DNA of 64,000 nucleotides from Candidatus Kapaibacterium sp. (GTDB taxonomy: Bacteria > Bacteroidota > Ignavibacteria > Kapaibacteriales > UBA2268), in contig CP058732.1 in the NCBI GenBank assembly GCA_013414795.1, positions 670,501 through 734,500 on the forward strand, written 5' to 3'. The notes under the pieces are model-generated. The model was not told the origin of the DNA and did no database searches. It worked only from the letters and a program-made list of their open reading frames with translations. A program made the translations under genes and the position numbers. The first letter of the stretch is position 1, and each line of letters opens with the position of its first letter. Below are positions 1-9,074 of this stretch, one piece after another.

Positions 1-1707
1 AATCCTAAATATTGTCCAGAATACCTACTTAAATCAGCGAGGCAAGTTTGGGACGAAGCCCTTGAACTTGGCGAAAAATATGGCTATCGAAATGCCCAAG
101 TAACTGCAATTGCACCAACTGGTACCATTGCATTGATTATGGATTGCGACACAACGGGAATCGAACCAGACTTTGCCATTGTTAAGTTCAAAAAACTGGC
201 TGGCGGCGGCTATTTCAAAATCGTAAACCAATCTGTGCATAAAGCCTTAGTCAAACTTGGTTACACCGAAAAGCAAATTGACGAAATCGAAAAATATACC
301 AAAGGGCACGGAACCTTAATTGGCTGTCCGACTATTAACCATAAATCATTGATGGAACGAGGCTTTACCCAAGATAAAATTGATTTAATTGAAAAGCAAC
401 TCGACAACGTATTCGATTTACGATTTGCTTTCAACAAATTCGTTCTTGGGGAAGATTTCCTAAAAAGTCTTGGATTTTCCGACGAACAATTGAACGATCC
501 GAAATTCGACTTGCTCTCGGCTTTGGGATTTACTGAATATGAAATAGAAGTTGCAAACGATTACGTTTGTGGAACAATGATGCTCGAAGGAGCCCCACAT
601 TTAAAACCCGAGCATTTGCCCATTTTTGATACTGCTGTAAAGTGTGGGAAAAAAGGTACTCGTTTCATTCCCTATATGGCACACGTCCGAATGATGGCTG
701 CTGCTCAACCATTCATCACGGGAGCAATTTCGAAAACCGTCAATATGCCATCAGAAGCAAGCGTCGACGACATTGGTAAAGTTTATTTCGATGCTTGGAA
801 ACTAATGTTGAAAGCCATTGCAATCTACCGCGATGGTTCGAAACTTTCTCAACCTTTGAGCACAACTGCTTACGAAGGTTTCGACGAAATCGTTATGCTT
901 GGCGACGAAGAAACACTCGACGAAACAAAAGGACCAGCAGAAGTGCAAACCCAAATTGTCCAAAATCTTCAGGCGCAGCAAACACAGCAAACAGTGCCTT
1001 TTAAACTCGAACGAAGGAAATTACCTAAACGCCGCAAAGGATGGATTCGCGAAGCAAGTATTGGCGGGCATAAAATCTACCTCCGCACCGGTGAATACGA
1101 AGATGGTACGCTTGGAGAAATATTCATCGATATGTATAAAGAAGGAGCCGCTTTCCGTGGGCTACTTAATAGTTTTGCAATTCTTGCTTCCAAGGCTTTG
1201 CAGTATGGAGTGCCATTGGAAGAACTTGTCGATACATTCACTTTTACACGTTTCGACCCATCTGGACCAGTAGTTGGTCACGAAGCAATAAAATACGCAA
1301 CATCTGTTCTCGATTATGTTTTCCGTTCTTTGGGATATGATTATCTGGGACGAAAGGACTTTGTCCATAAAAAAGCAGTCGACGAAGATATGCCACCCAA
1401 AGAACTACAAACACAGGCAGATAACACTGCTTCTCCGACTAAAAAAGAAATACAAATAGAAAACCACAACGAAGGTAACCACAATCATCACGAAACCACA
1501 AACCAGGCGGGAAATCAAGAGGAAGAACTAATCACTGTTGACCAGCTAATTAGTTCTGTCGAAGGGCCGGCGACTACGCTTGCAAGCGCCGCTCAGGGCT
1601 TGGGCTACACTGGTGAAACTTGCCCCTCTTGTGGCTCGATTCGAATGCGAAGAAGTGGGACTTGTTCCGTCTGTGAAGATTGTGGAACCACAACTGGATG
1701 TTCATAA
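1..1707 (+). CDS. nrdJ: Adenosylcobalamin-dependent (class II) ribonucleotide reductase, C-terminal part
   Basis: This is the 3' part of a gene that begins before the window; the frame is open from base 1. It reduces ribonucleotides to deoxyribonucleotides using a radical made from vitamin B12. The APTGTI loop near bases 112-129 is typical of the reductase barrel, and the [14 protein letters not shown] stretch is typical of NrdJ proteins. The end carries a cysteine-rich tail (CPSCG, then CSVCEDCG and a final GC), matching the zinc-ribbon/redox tail of this family. Two low-complexity linkers, one Q-rich (about bases 950-1000) and one N/H-rich (about 1440-1530), separate the core from the tail. 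The DUF302 gene follows after 12 bases with a GGAGG ribosome site, so the two are probably co-transcribed. Confidence 0.93.
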   Translation, partial: NPKYCPEYLLKSARQVWDEALELGEKYGYRNAQVTAIAPTGTIALIMDCDTTGIEPDFAIVKFKKLAGGGYFKIVNQSVHKALVKLGYTEKQIDEIEKYTKGHGTLIGCPTINHKSLMERGFTQDKIDLIEKQLDNVFDLRFAFNKFVLGEDFLKSLGFSDEQLNDPKFDLLSALGFTEYEIEVANDYVCGTMMLEGAPHLKPEHLPIFDTAVKCGKKGTRFIPYMAHVRMMAAAQPFITGAISKTVNMPSEASVDDIGKVYFDAWKLMLKAIAIYRDGSKLSQPLSTTAYEGFDEIVMLGDEETLDETKGPAEVQTQIVQNLQAQQTQQTVPFKLERRKLPKRRKGWIREASIGGHKIYLRTGEYEDGTLGEIFIDMYKEGAAFRGLLNSFAILASKALQYGVPLEELVDTFTFTRFDPSGPVVGHEAIKYATSVLDYVFRSLGYDYLGRKDFVHKKAVDEDMPPKELQTQADNTASPTKKEIQIENHNEGNHNHHETTNQAGNQEEELITVDQLISSVEGPATTLASAAQGLGYTGETCPSCGSIRMRRSGTCSVCEDCGTTTGCS

Positions 1708-1719
1708 TTTGGAGGAAAT

Positions 1720-2106
1720 ATGAGTTACTTTTTTGCAAAAACTTTAAATGTTTCATTCGACGAGGCAATTGAAAAAGTAACAAATGCATTAAAGGAAAAA
1801 GGTTTTGGTATTGTATCCGAAATCTTTGTTTCAGAGGTATTAAAAGAGAAGGTTGGCGTTGAAATTCAGCCTTACAAAATTCTTGGAGCGTGCAACCCAC
1901 ATTTTGCTTTAAAAGCGATTACCACAGAACCGCATATTGGTTTGATGTTGCCTTGCAATATTGTTGTTCGCCAAATTGATAGCAACCTTGTGGAAGTATC
2001 GGGAATCGACCCAATTGCATCAATGATGGCAATTAAAAACCCAAAGTTGCAAGATTTAGCAACGGAAGTACAAATGCATATTAAAAATGTTATAGAAAGT
2101 TTGTAA
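1720..2106 (+). CDS. DUF302 domain protein
   Basis: A 128-residue protein that fits the DUF302 family from end to end: an N-terminal FDEAIEKVTNALKEKGFG helix, a central LGACNPHFALKAI block, and a C-terminal pair of helices after DPIASM. The family is small and cytosolic, and its biochemical role is unknown. The start has a strong GGAGG site just upstream. It sits between nrdJ and the nucleotide-sugar decarboxylase gene with gaps of 12 and 3 bases, so it is likely in one transcript with both. Nothing in the sequence ties it to either function. Confidence 0.85.
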   Translation: MSYFFAKTLNVSFDEAIEKVTNALKEKGFGIVSEIFVSEVLKEKVGVEIQPYKILGACNPHFALKAITTEPHIGLMLPCNIVVRQIDSNLVEVSGIDPIASMMAIKNPKLQDLATEVQMHIKNVIESL

Positions 2107-2109
2107 GTT

Positions 2110-3045
2110 ATGGCACGAGTTGTAATTACAGGGGGAGCCGGGTTTCTCGGCTCCCATCTTTGTGACAGATTCATCGAAAATGGCGACGAAGTTATTGCAA
2201 TCGACAATTTGATTACTGGCTCGGCAGATAACATAGCCCATCTCTTTGGTCATCCGAAGTTTAAATTCATCCACTACGACATTACAAACTACACACATAT
2301 TTCTGGCGATGTCCATTTTGTTCTCCATTTTGCCTCTCCCGCGTCTCCAATCGACTACCTGCGTCTACCAATCCAAACGCTCAAAGTCGGCTCGCTTGGA
2401 ACACACAAAATGCTCGGGCTGGCGAAGGAGAAGCGCGCACGCTTTCTCCTTGCAAGCACAAGCGAAGTCTATGGCGACCCTCTTGTTCATCCCCAACCCG
2501 AGGATTACTGGGGCAATGTAAACCCGATTGGACTTCGCGGCGTTTACGACGAGGCTAAAAGATTTGCTGAGGCATTAACTATGGCATACCATCGATACCA
2601 CAACGTCGATACCCGCATCGTCAGAATTTTCAACACTTATGGTCCAAGAATGCGTATTAACGATGGGCGAGCAATTCCAGCCTTCATTACCCAAGCATTG
2701 CATAACGAAGATGTCACAGTATTTGGTTCTGGACTTCAAACCCGTTCGATTTGCTATGTTGATGACCTTATTGAAGGAATTTTTCGCTTGCTATTTGTGG
2801 ACTACCACGAACCAGTAAACATTGGCAATCCAGACGAAATCTCGATTCTCGATTTAGCAAAAGAGATTATTCAACTTTGTAATAGCAAAAGTCAAATTGT
2901 ATTCAAAGAGTTGCCAGAAGACGACCCGAAAGTGCGACAACCAGATATTTCCCTGGCACGGAAGTTATTAAATTGGGAGCCAAAAGTTCCACGCCAACAA
3001 GGATTACTCCGAACAATCGAATATTTTCGTTCAAAAGTTGGATAA
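2110..3045 (+). CDS. UDP-glucuronate decarboxylase (UDP-xylose synthase) family
   Basis: An extended short-chain dehydrogenase of 311 residues with the NAD-binding GxxGxxG glycines at residues 8, 11 and 14. The catalytic YxxxK pair is Y146/K150 and the TSEVYGD strand is at 117-123. The [15 protein letters not shown] block before the active tyrosine is characteristic of UDP-glucuronate decarboxylases, which make UDP-xylose for surface polysaccharides, and separates them from UDP-glucose 4-epimerases. There is no membrane segment. The start follows the DUF302 stop by three bases without a clear ribosome site, suggesting coupling. The gene ends 10 bases from the convergent DUF454 gene. Confidence 0.88.
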   Translation: MARVVITGGAGFLGSHLCDRFIENGDEVIAIDNLITGSADNIAHLFGHPKFKFIHYDITNYTHISGDVHFVLHFASPASPIDYLRLPIQTLKVGSLGTHKMLGLAKEKRARFLLASTSEVYGDPLVHPQPEDYWGNVNPIGLRGVYDEAKRFAEALTMAYHRYHNVDTRIVRIFNTYGPRMRINDGRAIPAFITQALHNEDVTVFGSGLQTRSICYVDDLIEGIFRLLFVDYHEPVNIGNPDEISILDLAKEIIQLCNSKSQIVFKELPEDDPKVRQPDISLARKLLNWEPKVPRQQGLLRTIEYFRSKVG

Positions 3046-3055
3046 ATTTTTTAAT

Positions 3056-3445
3056 TCAAGTAGACAAAGTTTTTAATTTCAATATGTGGTAAGTTACTAC
3101 CGTTGCTATTGTTAACAAAAGTATGTCAAGATATATAATATCGACAACAAATACAACACTTATAAGTATCGTAAGCCAGAGCAAAGAAATTGCATAAATC
3201 TTTATCGGAAGCACCACGCCTTTCCTTTCTCTGTAATCGCGAATAATCTTTCCAAAACGCTTCGTCGAAAGAAGCCAGTTATAATGTTTAGGCGAACTTT
3301 TTGTGAAAAAATATGCCGAAAGCAATAGGAATGGTGTTGTCGGTAGAATTGGCAGAAAAATTCCTAACACCGCTAACCCGAGAGAAATAAATCCCAAAGC
3401 CACGAAGAGCCACTTTTTCGTCTTAGAAATAAATTTATAATTCAT
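3056..3445 (-). CDS. DUF454 (YbaN-like) small membrane protein
   Basis: A 129-residue membrane protein with hydrophobic segments near residues 12-30, 35-47 and 85-125. The ILPTTPFLLLSAYFFTKSSP stretch is the hallmark of the DUF454/YbaN family, inner-membrane proteins of unknown function. The family is often found singly and context is of little help here. It lies downstream of the unknown 165-residue gene on the same strand, separated by 72 bases, and converges on the decarboxylase gene. Confidence 0.85.
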   Translation of the reverse strand: MNYKFISKTKKWLFVALGFISLGLAVLGIFLPILPTTPFLLLSAYFFTKSSPKHYNWLLSTKRFGKIIRDYRERKGVVLPIKIYAISLLWLTILISVVFVVDIIYLDILLLTIATVVTYHILKLKTLST

Positions 3446-3517
3446 ATATTTTATTCAAAAAAATCGAAAATAGCAATAACCCGCTTTGCAAAAAAAGCGA
3501 GATTATAGAGAAAAATT

Positions 3518-4015
3518 CTAATATGGTTTCCGCCCAGCAAGATACATTGCAGCAGCGGCAATCGATGGTTGGTCCATCGTTGGTAAATTTATCTTTATCG
3601 GAATGTTCAGTTCTTCGGGAATATGATTAGGCGAAAAGAACACACCAACTGATTTCTTAGAGTTTGAAAGATTCTCCAAAATGTTATTGAATTTAATAAT
3701 TTTGTCGTCGTCGTCTAAAACATCTGATTGAACAAAAAAAGCAAAAATCACAACTTCGGAATCGGAAATTCCTTCACGTAGACTTATGAGATTCTCTTCG
3801 TCAAGTTCTTCATTGATGAAACCGAAATCACAATCGCTTTTGAAAATTTGGGCAAGGAAATTGAAGAAAGTTACAGCATAATCAAAATTTTCCTCGTCAA
3901 CAATCGAAAATGCTGCAATTTTGGTCTCTTCTGGGTAGGATTCGAATTTTTGCTCGCCTATAACTTGAATATTCTTGTAGGATTCAACAAGACTCCGATA
4001 CTCACTCGGGTCCAT
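3518..4015 (-). CDS. Unknown protein, possibly an isolated GH3 C-terminal-like domain
   Basis: A 165-residue acidic protein without signal peptide or membrane segment. The first ATG overlaps the thioesterase gene by 14 bases, so translation is probably coupled. The pattern of a strand ending in an aspartate (DSEVVIFAFF), a helix, then KSVGVFFSPNHI and a final DQPSIAAAAMYLAG helix resembles the C-terminal alpha/beta domain of glycoside hydrolase family 3. There is no catalytic barrel before it. This likeness is from memory of the fold pattern and is an inference. If correct, it is an orphan domain with no hydrolase activity. Confidence 0.6.
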   Translation of the reverse strand: MDPSEYRSLVESYKNIQVIGEQKFESYPEETKIAAFSIVDEENFDYAVTFFNFLAQIFKSDCDFGFINEELDEENLISLREGISDSEVVIFAFFVQSDVLDDDDKIIKFNNILENLSNSKKSVGVFFSPNHIPEELNIPIKINLPTMDQPSIAAAAMYLAGRKPY

Positions 4016-4487
4016 TCAAATCTTCATATTGTTCAACATACCCACCTTCAAAATTACGAACAAGTTCAACAAATCTTGTTGGAAGTTTCACCGACTCGAG
4101 AGTACTCGAATCTAAGTGCACCAAAATTGATTTTCCAAAGGCAGCTACACCACCGTTACCATTCAAAATTAAATTCTGATATTCAAAAGAAGAATTTCTT
4201 ATCCAACTTATTCGTGTCAAAACCTGGTATTTCTCTCCAAGACGCAAAGGTGAAAAGTAATCTATCTCGTTGTGTACTTTCATCAACGGAAATTGTTTTG
4301 TAAAAGTTTCGGGGTTTACCTCGAAGCCAAGGTTCTCAAAATATTCTGTTTGAGCAATTTCCATCCAATAGAAGTAAACCAGGTTATGGACAACGCCAAA
4401 TGAATCCACCTCGTGGAAACGCACTTTTCCTTCGATTCGATGATTAAATTTCCTGATAAACTCGGTGGTGATTTCTTCAAGACGCAT
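4002..4487 (-). CDS. Acyl-CoA thioesterase, hotdog fold (4HBT/YbgC type)
   Basis: A 161-residue single-domain hotdog protein. The VRFHEVDSFGVVHNLVYFYWMEIA block contains the D..GVVHN..Y pattern of 4-hydroxybenzoyl-CoA/YbgC thioesterases, with the conserved aspartate and histidine at the active site. The family cleaves acyl-CoA or acyl-ACP thioesters in the cytosol; the substrate cannot be told. Its start is two bases after the stop of the upstream kinase-like gene, and its end overlaps the next gene, so the three form one operon. Confidence 0.85.
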   Translation of the reverse strand: MRLEEITTEFIRKFNHRIEGKVRFHEVDSFGVVHNLVYFYWMEIAQTEYFENLGFEVNPETFTKQFPLMKVHNEIDYFSPLRLGEKYQVLTRISWIRNSSFEYQNLILNGNGGVAAFGKSILVHLDSSTLESVKLPTRFVELVRNFEGGYVEQYEDLNGPE

Positions 4488-4488
4488 A

Positions 4489-5205
4489 CTACAAAAGATT
4501 TATAAATCCTAAACCGTTTGCTTTTGCAATTGCTGAGCCCACAACCAAGGATAGAGAAATCGCAAGCGGTACACCAAGGTTGTCGTCTATTCGAAGAAAT
4601 GCTGACGACGATTCTACAATTCCAGCAAGAATAACTCCGACATATGCACTCAATAGGAAACCCAATGGAAGACCAAAACCCAACCAAACCAAAGTGACAA
4701 CCACAAACCCACTTAATATGAAAGCCAAAAATCCTTCAAGACTTTTATTCAAAAATCTAGTTCTACCAAATCTCTTTCCAAACAAAGCAGCACAAGCATC
4801 AGAAATAACCAAGACGTAGAACGAAGTAATTGTCGCAAGTTTGGGGAACAAAATCACATTCAATGTAGCGGAAATCAACATCCAAGTTGCCCCGTTAAAC
4901 ACAAAATTTTGTCTTTCGTACTTACGAAACAACTTGCCAAATATCTTGTAAATTATGACTCGTACGATATTGTCTTTCTTAATCATCAAGTCAATGAAAA
5001 TTGCTAAAATTGTAATTATGGACAAGACAACTAAGGCAAATTCTCTGGTAACGAATGTATATATTACTGGTATCGATAAGGATACAAGATGGAACAACTT
5101 TCGCCAAATTTCAACAGAAAACGGCACTTCGTCGTATTTTTCAACTGGCTCGAGTTTTTCGTTTATATCTTTAAGATTTATTTTAACTCCATCAAATTTA
5201 AGCAT
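4489..5205 (-). CDS. Polyprenol/diacylglycerol/phytol kinase family membrane protein (SEC59/DGK1/VTE5 type)
   Basis: A polytopic membrane protein of about 238 residues. The motif SDACAALFGKRFGRTRF followed by KSLEGFLAF is the signature of CTP-dependent lipid kinases acting on dolichol, phytol or diacylglycerol. I chose the ATG at 5205; a TTG at 5214 is also possible but would overlap the start of ispE. It opens an operon with the thioesterase gene. It faces ispE, an isoprenoid-precursor gene, with only eight bases between starts, which fits a polyprenol-type substrate, though that is inference. Confidence 0.82.
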   Translation of the reverse strand: MLKFDGVKINLKDINEKLEPVEKYDEVPFSVEIWRKLFHLVSLSIPVIYTFVTREFALVVLSIITILAIFIDLMIKKDNIVRVIIYKIFGKLFRKYERQNFVFNGATWMLISATLNVILFPKLATITSFYVLVISDACAALFGKRFGRTRFLNKSLEGFLAFILSGFVVVTLVWLGFGLPLGFLLSAYVGVILAGIVESSSAFLRIDDNLGVPLAISLSLVVGSAIAKANGLGFINLL

Positions 5206-5213
5206 AGTTACCA

Positions 5214-6053
5214 ATGAATAATGTTTACAAATCCTACGCCAAAATCAATTTGGGACTCGAAATACTCGAAAAAAGGCCCGACGGTTACCATAATATCTAT
5301 TCTATCTTCTTGCCAATAACTTTATTCGACGAAATTCATTTCAAAACAGCAAGCAATTTCACAATCACAATTGAACCAAACAATATTGAAATACAATTTA
5401 AAGAAAATATAATTTACAAAACAATAAAATTAATACAAAACAAATACAAAATTAACATTAATTCCTTGCATATCCATCTTGTTAAACGAATACCAATTGG
5501 CGCTGGTTTGGGGGGTGGAAGTTCAAACGCTGCAACGACTTTGCTTGCGTTGAATGAATTGTTCAAGTTAAACCTTGATAAGGAGCAATTAATTGAACTG
5601 GCTCGGAAATTAGGAGCCGATGTCCCTTTCTTTATCGACCCACGCCCATCGTTAGTTTCGGGGATAGGCGATATTATCGAGCCAATAGATTTCCCATTCG
5701 ATTTTGATATTCTTGTCGTATATCCAAATTTTCAAATATCTACGGCATACGCCTATTCCCTAATAGAAAATCTAATCCCCAAAAAACCAACAAATATTCA
5801 AAAGGTCATTAATTCGCTCTTGGACTTATCAACTTTTAAAGAATATTTTTCGAATGACTTCGAAAAATACCTTTTCCCAAAATTTCCCGCTCTTGGTGAA
5901 ATTAAATCGAAACTTTACGAATTAGGGGCACAATTTGCTTCTCTTTCTGGTAGCGGTTCTGCTGTTTATGGAGTATTCCAAAAAGGGTCAATAAACAAGA
6001 TTGACTTGAGTCAAAATTTCCAAACTTTCCATTGTGATTTATTAAAAAATTAA
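5214..6053 (+). CDS. ispE: 4-diphosphocytidyl-2-C-methyl-D-erythritol kinase
   Basis: IspE phosphorylates CDP-methylerythritol in the MEP route to isoprenoids. The 279-residue protein shows the GHMP-kinase features in order: SYAKINLGLEI at the N-terminus with the active lysine, RPDGYHNI, the glycine-rich PIGAGLGGGSSNAA phosphate loop, ADVPFFI, and the C-terminal LSGSGSAVYG motif. The start matches the usual IspE N-terminus. No Shine-Dalgarno sequence is visible and the divergent lipid-kinase gene begins eight bases away, so its promoter must lie inside that gene. Confidence 0.95.
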   Translation: MNNVYKSYAKINLGLEILEKRPDGYHNIYSIFLPITLFDEIHFKTASNFTITIEPNNIEIQFKENIIYKTIKLIQNKYKININSLHIHLVKRIPIGAGLGGGSSNAATTLLALNELFKLNLDKEQLIELARKLGADVPFFIDPRPSLVSGIGDIIEPIDFPFDFDILVVYPNFQISTAYAYSLIENLIPKKPTNIQKVINSLLDLSTFKEYFSNDFEKYLFPKFPALGEIKSKLYELGAQFASLSGSGSAVYGVFQKGSINKIDLSQNFQTFHCDLLKN

Positions 6054-6119
6054 TTTTGATAGTCTGAAAAAAATTTTTTATCTTGCCTTTTAGCAAAATT
6101 TAAAATTTATGGTGATGTA

Positions 6120-6803
6120 ATGAAAATCTCAACAAAACTTACTATTGGAATTTCTGCTCTTTCAGCAATCCTCATTTTAGTTGCAGCTTTACTGTTTTGG
6201 GTTTCTTTTCGAGTTAGCGAATTAATCCTTGAAGTAGAAAAATTACCCGAACTTCAAGCAAAATTTGGAACGCTTACTATTCAGCATTATGCCTGGGCAG
6301 AGGCACTTGGCGTTGGAACTATCCTAATGAAGAAACCATTTACTAAGGCACTTGACCACACCAAATGCGACTTAGGAAAATGGTATTACTCCTATTCCCC
6401 GCCCGATTTTCTAAAAGAACCTTTCGAGAAATTAGAGGAACCACATAAACTAATTCACGCAAGTGGTGCAAAAATTGTTGAAGCAATCAATCGGGGAGAT
6501 GTTGAAACAGCAATTAAAATATATCAAGAAGAAACAACACCAAATCTCGAAAAGGTTCGTAATTATTTGACAGATATGCATCTTAAAACAAAAGAGAAAG
6601 TAGATCAAAATTTAATAAGTATAAATAGTTCAATCAATAATCTTAAAAATATCGTGATTATTGTTTTTTCAGTATTAATTTTGTTAACTATTTTTGTGGC
6701 GTATTTCTTTGTAATTAAGCCGCTCAAAAGTTCCTTTTCACAACTTATTGCTGTCGCTGATGCTGTTTCCCGTGGAGATTTTTCTATTATTAAAGATAAA
6801 TAA
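6120..6803 (+). CDS. Membrane chemosensor with CZB-like zinc domain and partial HAMP, no output domain
   Basis: A 227-residue protein with two membrane segments, at about residues 7-30 and 178-200. Between them lies a helical domain with HxxW (H59) followed by CDLGKWYY (C84) and then PHKLIHASG, the 3His-Cys zinc pattern of the chemoreceptor zinc-binding (CZB) domain. After the second segment comes the start of a HAMP linker (KPLKSSFSQL..DAVSRGDFS), but the protein ends there. A receptor of this type should continue into a methyl-accepting or kinase domain. The stop abuts the stop of the convergent transporter gene, leaving no room for more. It may be a truncated receptor or a stand-alone sensor. 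Confidence 0.75.
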   Translation: MKISTKLTIGISALSAILILVAALLFWVSFRVSELILEVEKLPELQAKFGTLTIQHYAWAEALGVGTILMKKPFTKALDHTKCDLGKWYYSYSPPDFLKEPFEKLEEPHKLIHASGAKIVEAINRGDVETAIKIYQEETTPNLEKVRNYLTDMHLKTKEKVDQNLISINSSINNLKNIVIIVFSVLILLTIFVAYFFVIKPLKSSFSQLIAVADAVSRGDFSIIKDK

Positions 6804-8339
6804 TTACTTAATTAAAACTGGCATTCCCATCAAAGGCCAAATGTAAGCGACGAAAAGTGTTAAAACTATCATTAAAATAATACTCATAATGATTCCATTG
6901 CGGAAAAATTCACCACTTGTAAACTGTTTGCTCTCGTAAGCGATTGCGTTTGGTGCGGCACCGATTAAAAGTAAAAAAGGCATACCAGCAGTTACCAACG
7001 ATGCAAAAAGAATAACTTCGGGGGCAACGCCAAGATATTTTCCAATCACCAAAGATATTGGTAATGTAATTGCTATTGCTGCAACATTCATAATAAAGTT
7101 AGTCAGGATTAGTACAAGCAAAGCGATAGACACAACAAAAACGAGCCAGGGGGCATTCTTGAACATAACCAACCAGTTAACAGCAAGCCAATTGGCTGCA
7201 CCAGTTTGCCACAAACAGAAACCAATACACATTGCCCCGCCAAAAAGCAAAATTATATTCCACGGAACATCTTCTAAATCTTTAACTTTTAAAATATTCA
7301 ATAAGAACAATAGAATTGTTGGTAATAACATTATAGCACTTTTGTCCAAAAATTTCAATTCTGGAATGAACGAACGAAGTATTAAAAGCAAAACAGCCCC
7401 AAGCACAATTATAAGAGTTATTGTCTCCTCTTTCGTAAACTTCCCCATCCTTTCAGACAATAGCTCGACTCGCTCACGCAATCCCTCGATTGTCTTTTTC
7501 TCGGGCTTGTAAACTATTGAAATGTATGCCCAAATTATTAAAATCATCAACCAGCCAATAGGAAGCATATAATAAGTCAATTCAAAAAAGGAAATCTCCC
7601 GCCCGGGCATCCCTGGAGAAGAGGTGATTTCTTTGAAGAAACCTATGGCTGCTGGACCCCGAGCAGCACCTAATAGGGTTACAATGCTTCCAGCCCCAGC
7701 GGTATATGCCATTCCGATAAACAAACCTTTGCCGAATTTCGTGGGTTGTTCATTTTCCTCGTAAAGTGCGTGAATGGTCATCAGTATTGGATAGACCGCT
7801 GCTGCAACTGCTGTGTGTGCCATAATCAATGTCAAAATTCCAATTATTGCGAATGCTCCAAGATAAATACTCGTGGTTTTTTCCCCAACTATTTTAAGCA
7901 TTCGATATGCCATCCGCTGTGTGATTCCTGTTCTCTGGAAAGATAGACCAATTATCAAGGAACCAAAAATGAACCACACACTTGGGTCGAAAAAATCAGT
8001 AAAAACAACCCGAGGTTCACGGATTAAAAACAGAACCTGTACGACACCGATTAAAATCGAGGTAATTCCAATTGGCACAACTTCGAATACCCACCAAATC
8101 CCAGCCCAAAGGAACAAACCAAGAGCAAGTTTGCCCTGATAGGTTAATTGAAAAGTTTTACCCAATGGGTCGGTCACGCTCGGAAAAGGCGGGAGAAAAT
8201 AAAAAAGAAGGAATAATCCAAAACCTAAAAAAGCAAAAAACCATCGTTTGTAATCAATTTTTCTCTCAACTTTAGGCTTAAGATAAAACTTCTTTTGTCC
8301 AACTTTGCCATTGATTTTTTGATTCTTTGAGTTCTTCAT
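6804..8339 (-). CDS. SLC13/DASS-family anion transporter with atypical ion-site motifs
   Basis: A 511-residue protein with about a dozen membrane segments and the divalent anion:sodium symporter fold. In this family the two helical hairpins each carry an Ser-Asn-Thr motif that binds sodium and substrate. Here the first reads AHT (residues 174-176) and the second MNV (417-419), and the usual IGTPPN is LGAARGP, so ion coupling or substrate may differ. The N-terminus has about 28 basic, soluble residues. It follows the CBS-domain gene by five bases and is likely controlled or bound by that protein. The stop codon touches that of the convergent sensor gene. Confidence 0.85.
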   Translation of the reverse strand: MKNSKNQKINGKVGQKKFYLKPKVERKIDYKRWFFAFLGFGLFLLFYFLPPFPSVTDPLGKTFQLTYQGKLALGLFLWAGIWWVFEVVPIGITSILIGVVQVLFLIREPRVVFTDFFDPSVWFIFGSLIIGLSFQRTGITQRMAYRMLKIVGEKTTSIYLGAFAIIGILTLIMAHTAVAAAVYPILMTIHALYEENEQPTKFGKGLFIGMAYTAGAGSIVTLLGAARGPAAIGFFKEITSSPGMPGREISFFELTYYMLPIGWLMILIIWAYISIVYKPEKKTIEGLRERVELLSERMGKFTKEETITLIIVLGAVLLLILRSFIPELKFLDKSAIMLLPTILLFLLNILKVKDLEDVPWNIILLFGGAMCIGFCLWQTGAANWLAVNWLVMFKNAPWLVFVVSIALLVLILTNFIMNVAAIAITLPISLVIGKYLGVAPEVILFASLVTAGMPFLLLIGAAPNAIAYESKQFTSGEFFRNGIIMSIILMIVLTLFVAYIWPLMGMPVLIK

Positions 8340-8344
8340 ATATC

Positions 8345-8875
8345 CTACTCAATTTCTAACATTTTTGCAATTTCACCGAGAACTTCAACTGTTCGAACCA
8401 CACCGATAACCTCATTATTTTTTACAACTGGAAGGTGGCTCAATCCCGTTATGTCTATCATATATATTATCTTCAGAAGATGGTCGTCGTAATTCAAAGT
8501 ATGTTCAATTGGTGTCATATACTTTTCGACTGGCTCGTCTGCTTGTTTTAAACATCGATTGCACAAATGGTCGTATGCAACTTCAATCAAATTCAAATCG
8601 GGTTCGATTTCTACGTAAAGTTTTGGATGGTGGGCTTTACGACCAAAGAAACCGTGGGGTTCAAGCCCTCGAAGAATGTCCCTACGACGAATCATTCCAA
8701 CAACTTGATTCCCCTCGTCAGTAACAAAAACACTTCTTGGAAGCGACTCTTTACCATTAACATTGATAGTAAAATGCTGTATAAGTTGAATTGCTTGACG
8801 AATTGTGAACCATTTTGGAATATTGGGATATTTGTATAATGGAATCATAATCTCTTCTGCTGTTTTGAATTTCAT
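8345..8875 (-). CDS. CBS-domain pair protein, partner of the SLC13 transporter
   Basis: A 176-residue soluble protein made of two CBS motifs: GNQVVGMIRRRDILRGL ends the first half and NNEVIGVVRTVEVLGEI ends the second. CBS pairs bind adenine nucleotides or SAM and act as energy sensors. The gene is first in a two-gene operon with the SLC13 transporter, five bases upstream of it, which suggests a nucleotide-responsive regulator of transport. A cluster of two cysteines and a histidine (DHLCNRCLKQ, near residue 108) sits in the linker between the motifs and is unusual for a CBS protein. Confidence 0.85.
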   Translation of the reverse strand: MKFKTAEEIMIPLYKYPNIPKWFTIRQAIQLIQHFTINVNGKESLPRSVFVTDEGNQVVGMIRRRDILRGLEPHGFFGRKAHHPKLYVEIEPDLNLIEVAYDHLCNRCLKQADEPVEKYMTPIEHTLNYDDHLLKIIYMIDITGLSHLPVVKNNEVIGVVRTVEVLGEIAKMLEIE

Positions 8876-9074
8876 TTTTTACCTCAAGTTTTTTAAACAA
8901 ACAAAATTATTTGCGAAAATTTATCAATGTAACTGGAATTTTAGTATGTATTTATTTTGTTGTTTTAAAGGGTAAATGTTTTCATAAAAATAATATTTGG
9001 CTTAAAAAACATATTTATCGGTTCCATCATTTTTTAATTTTTCATAAATTTGAAATGTTTAATAAGGAGGAAAA

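Noticed and set aside
3446-3517. Stem CGCTTT/AAAGCG between the unknown gene and the DUF454 gene as a terminator
   Set aside because: The T-run falls in the loop and not after the stem in the direction of transcription, so it does not look like a working terminator.
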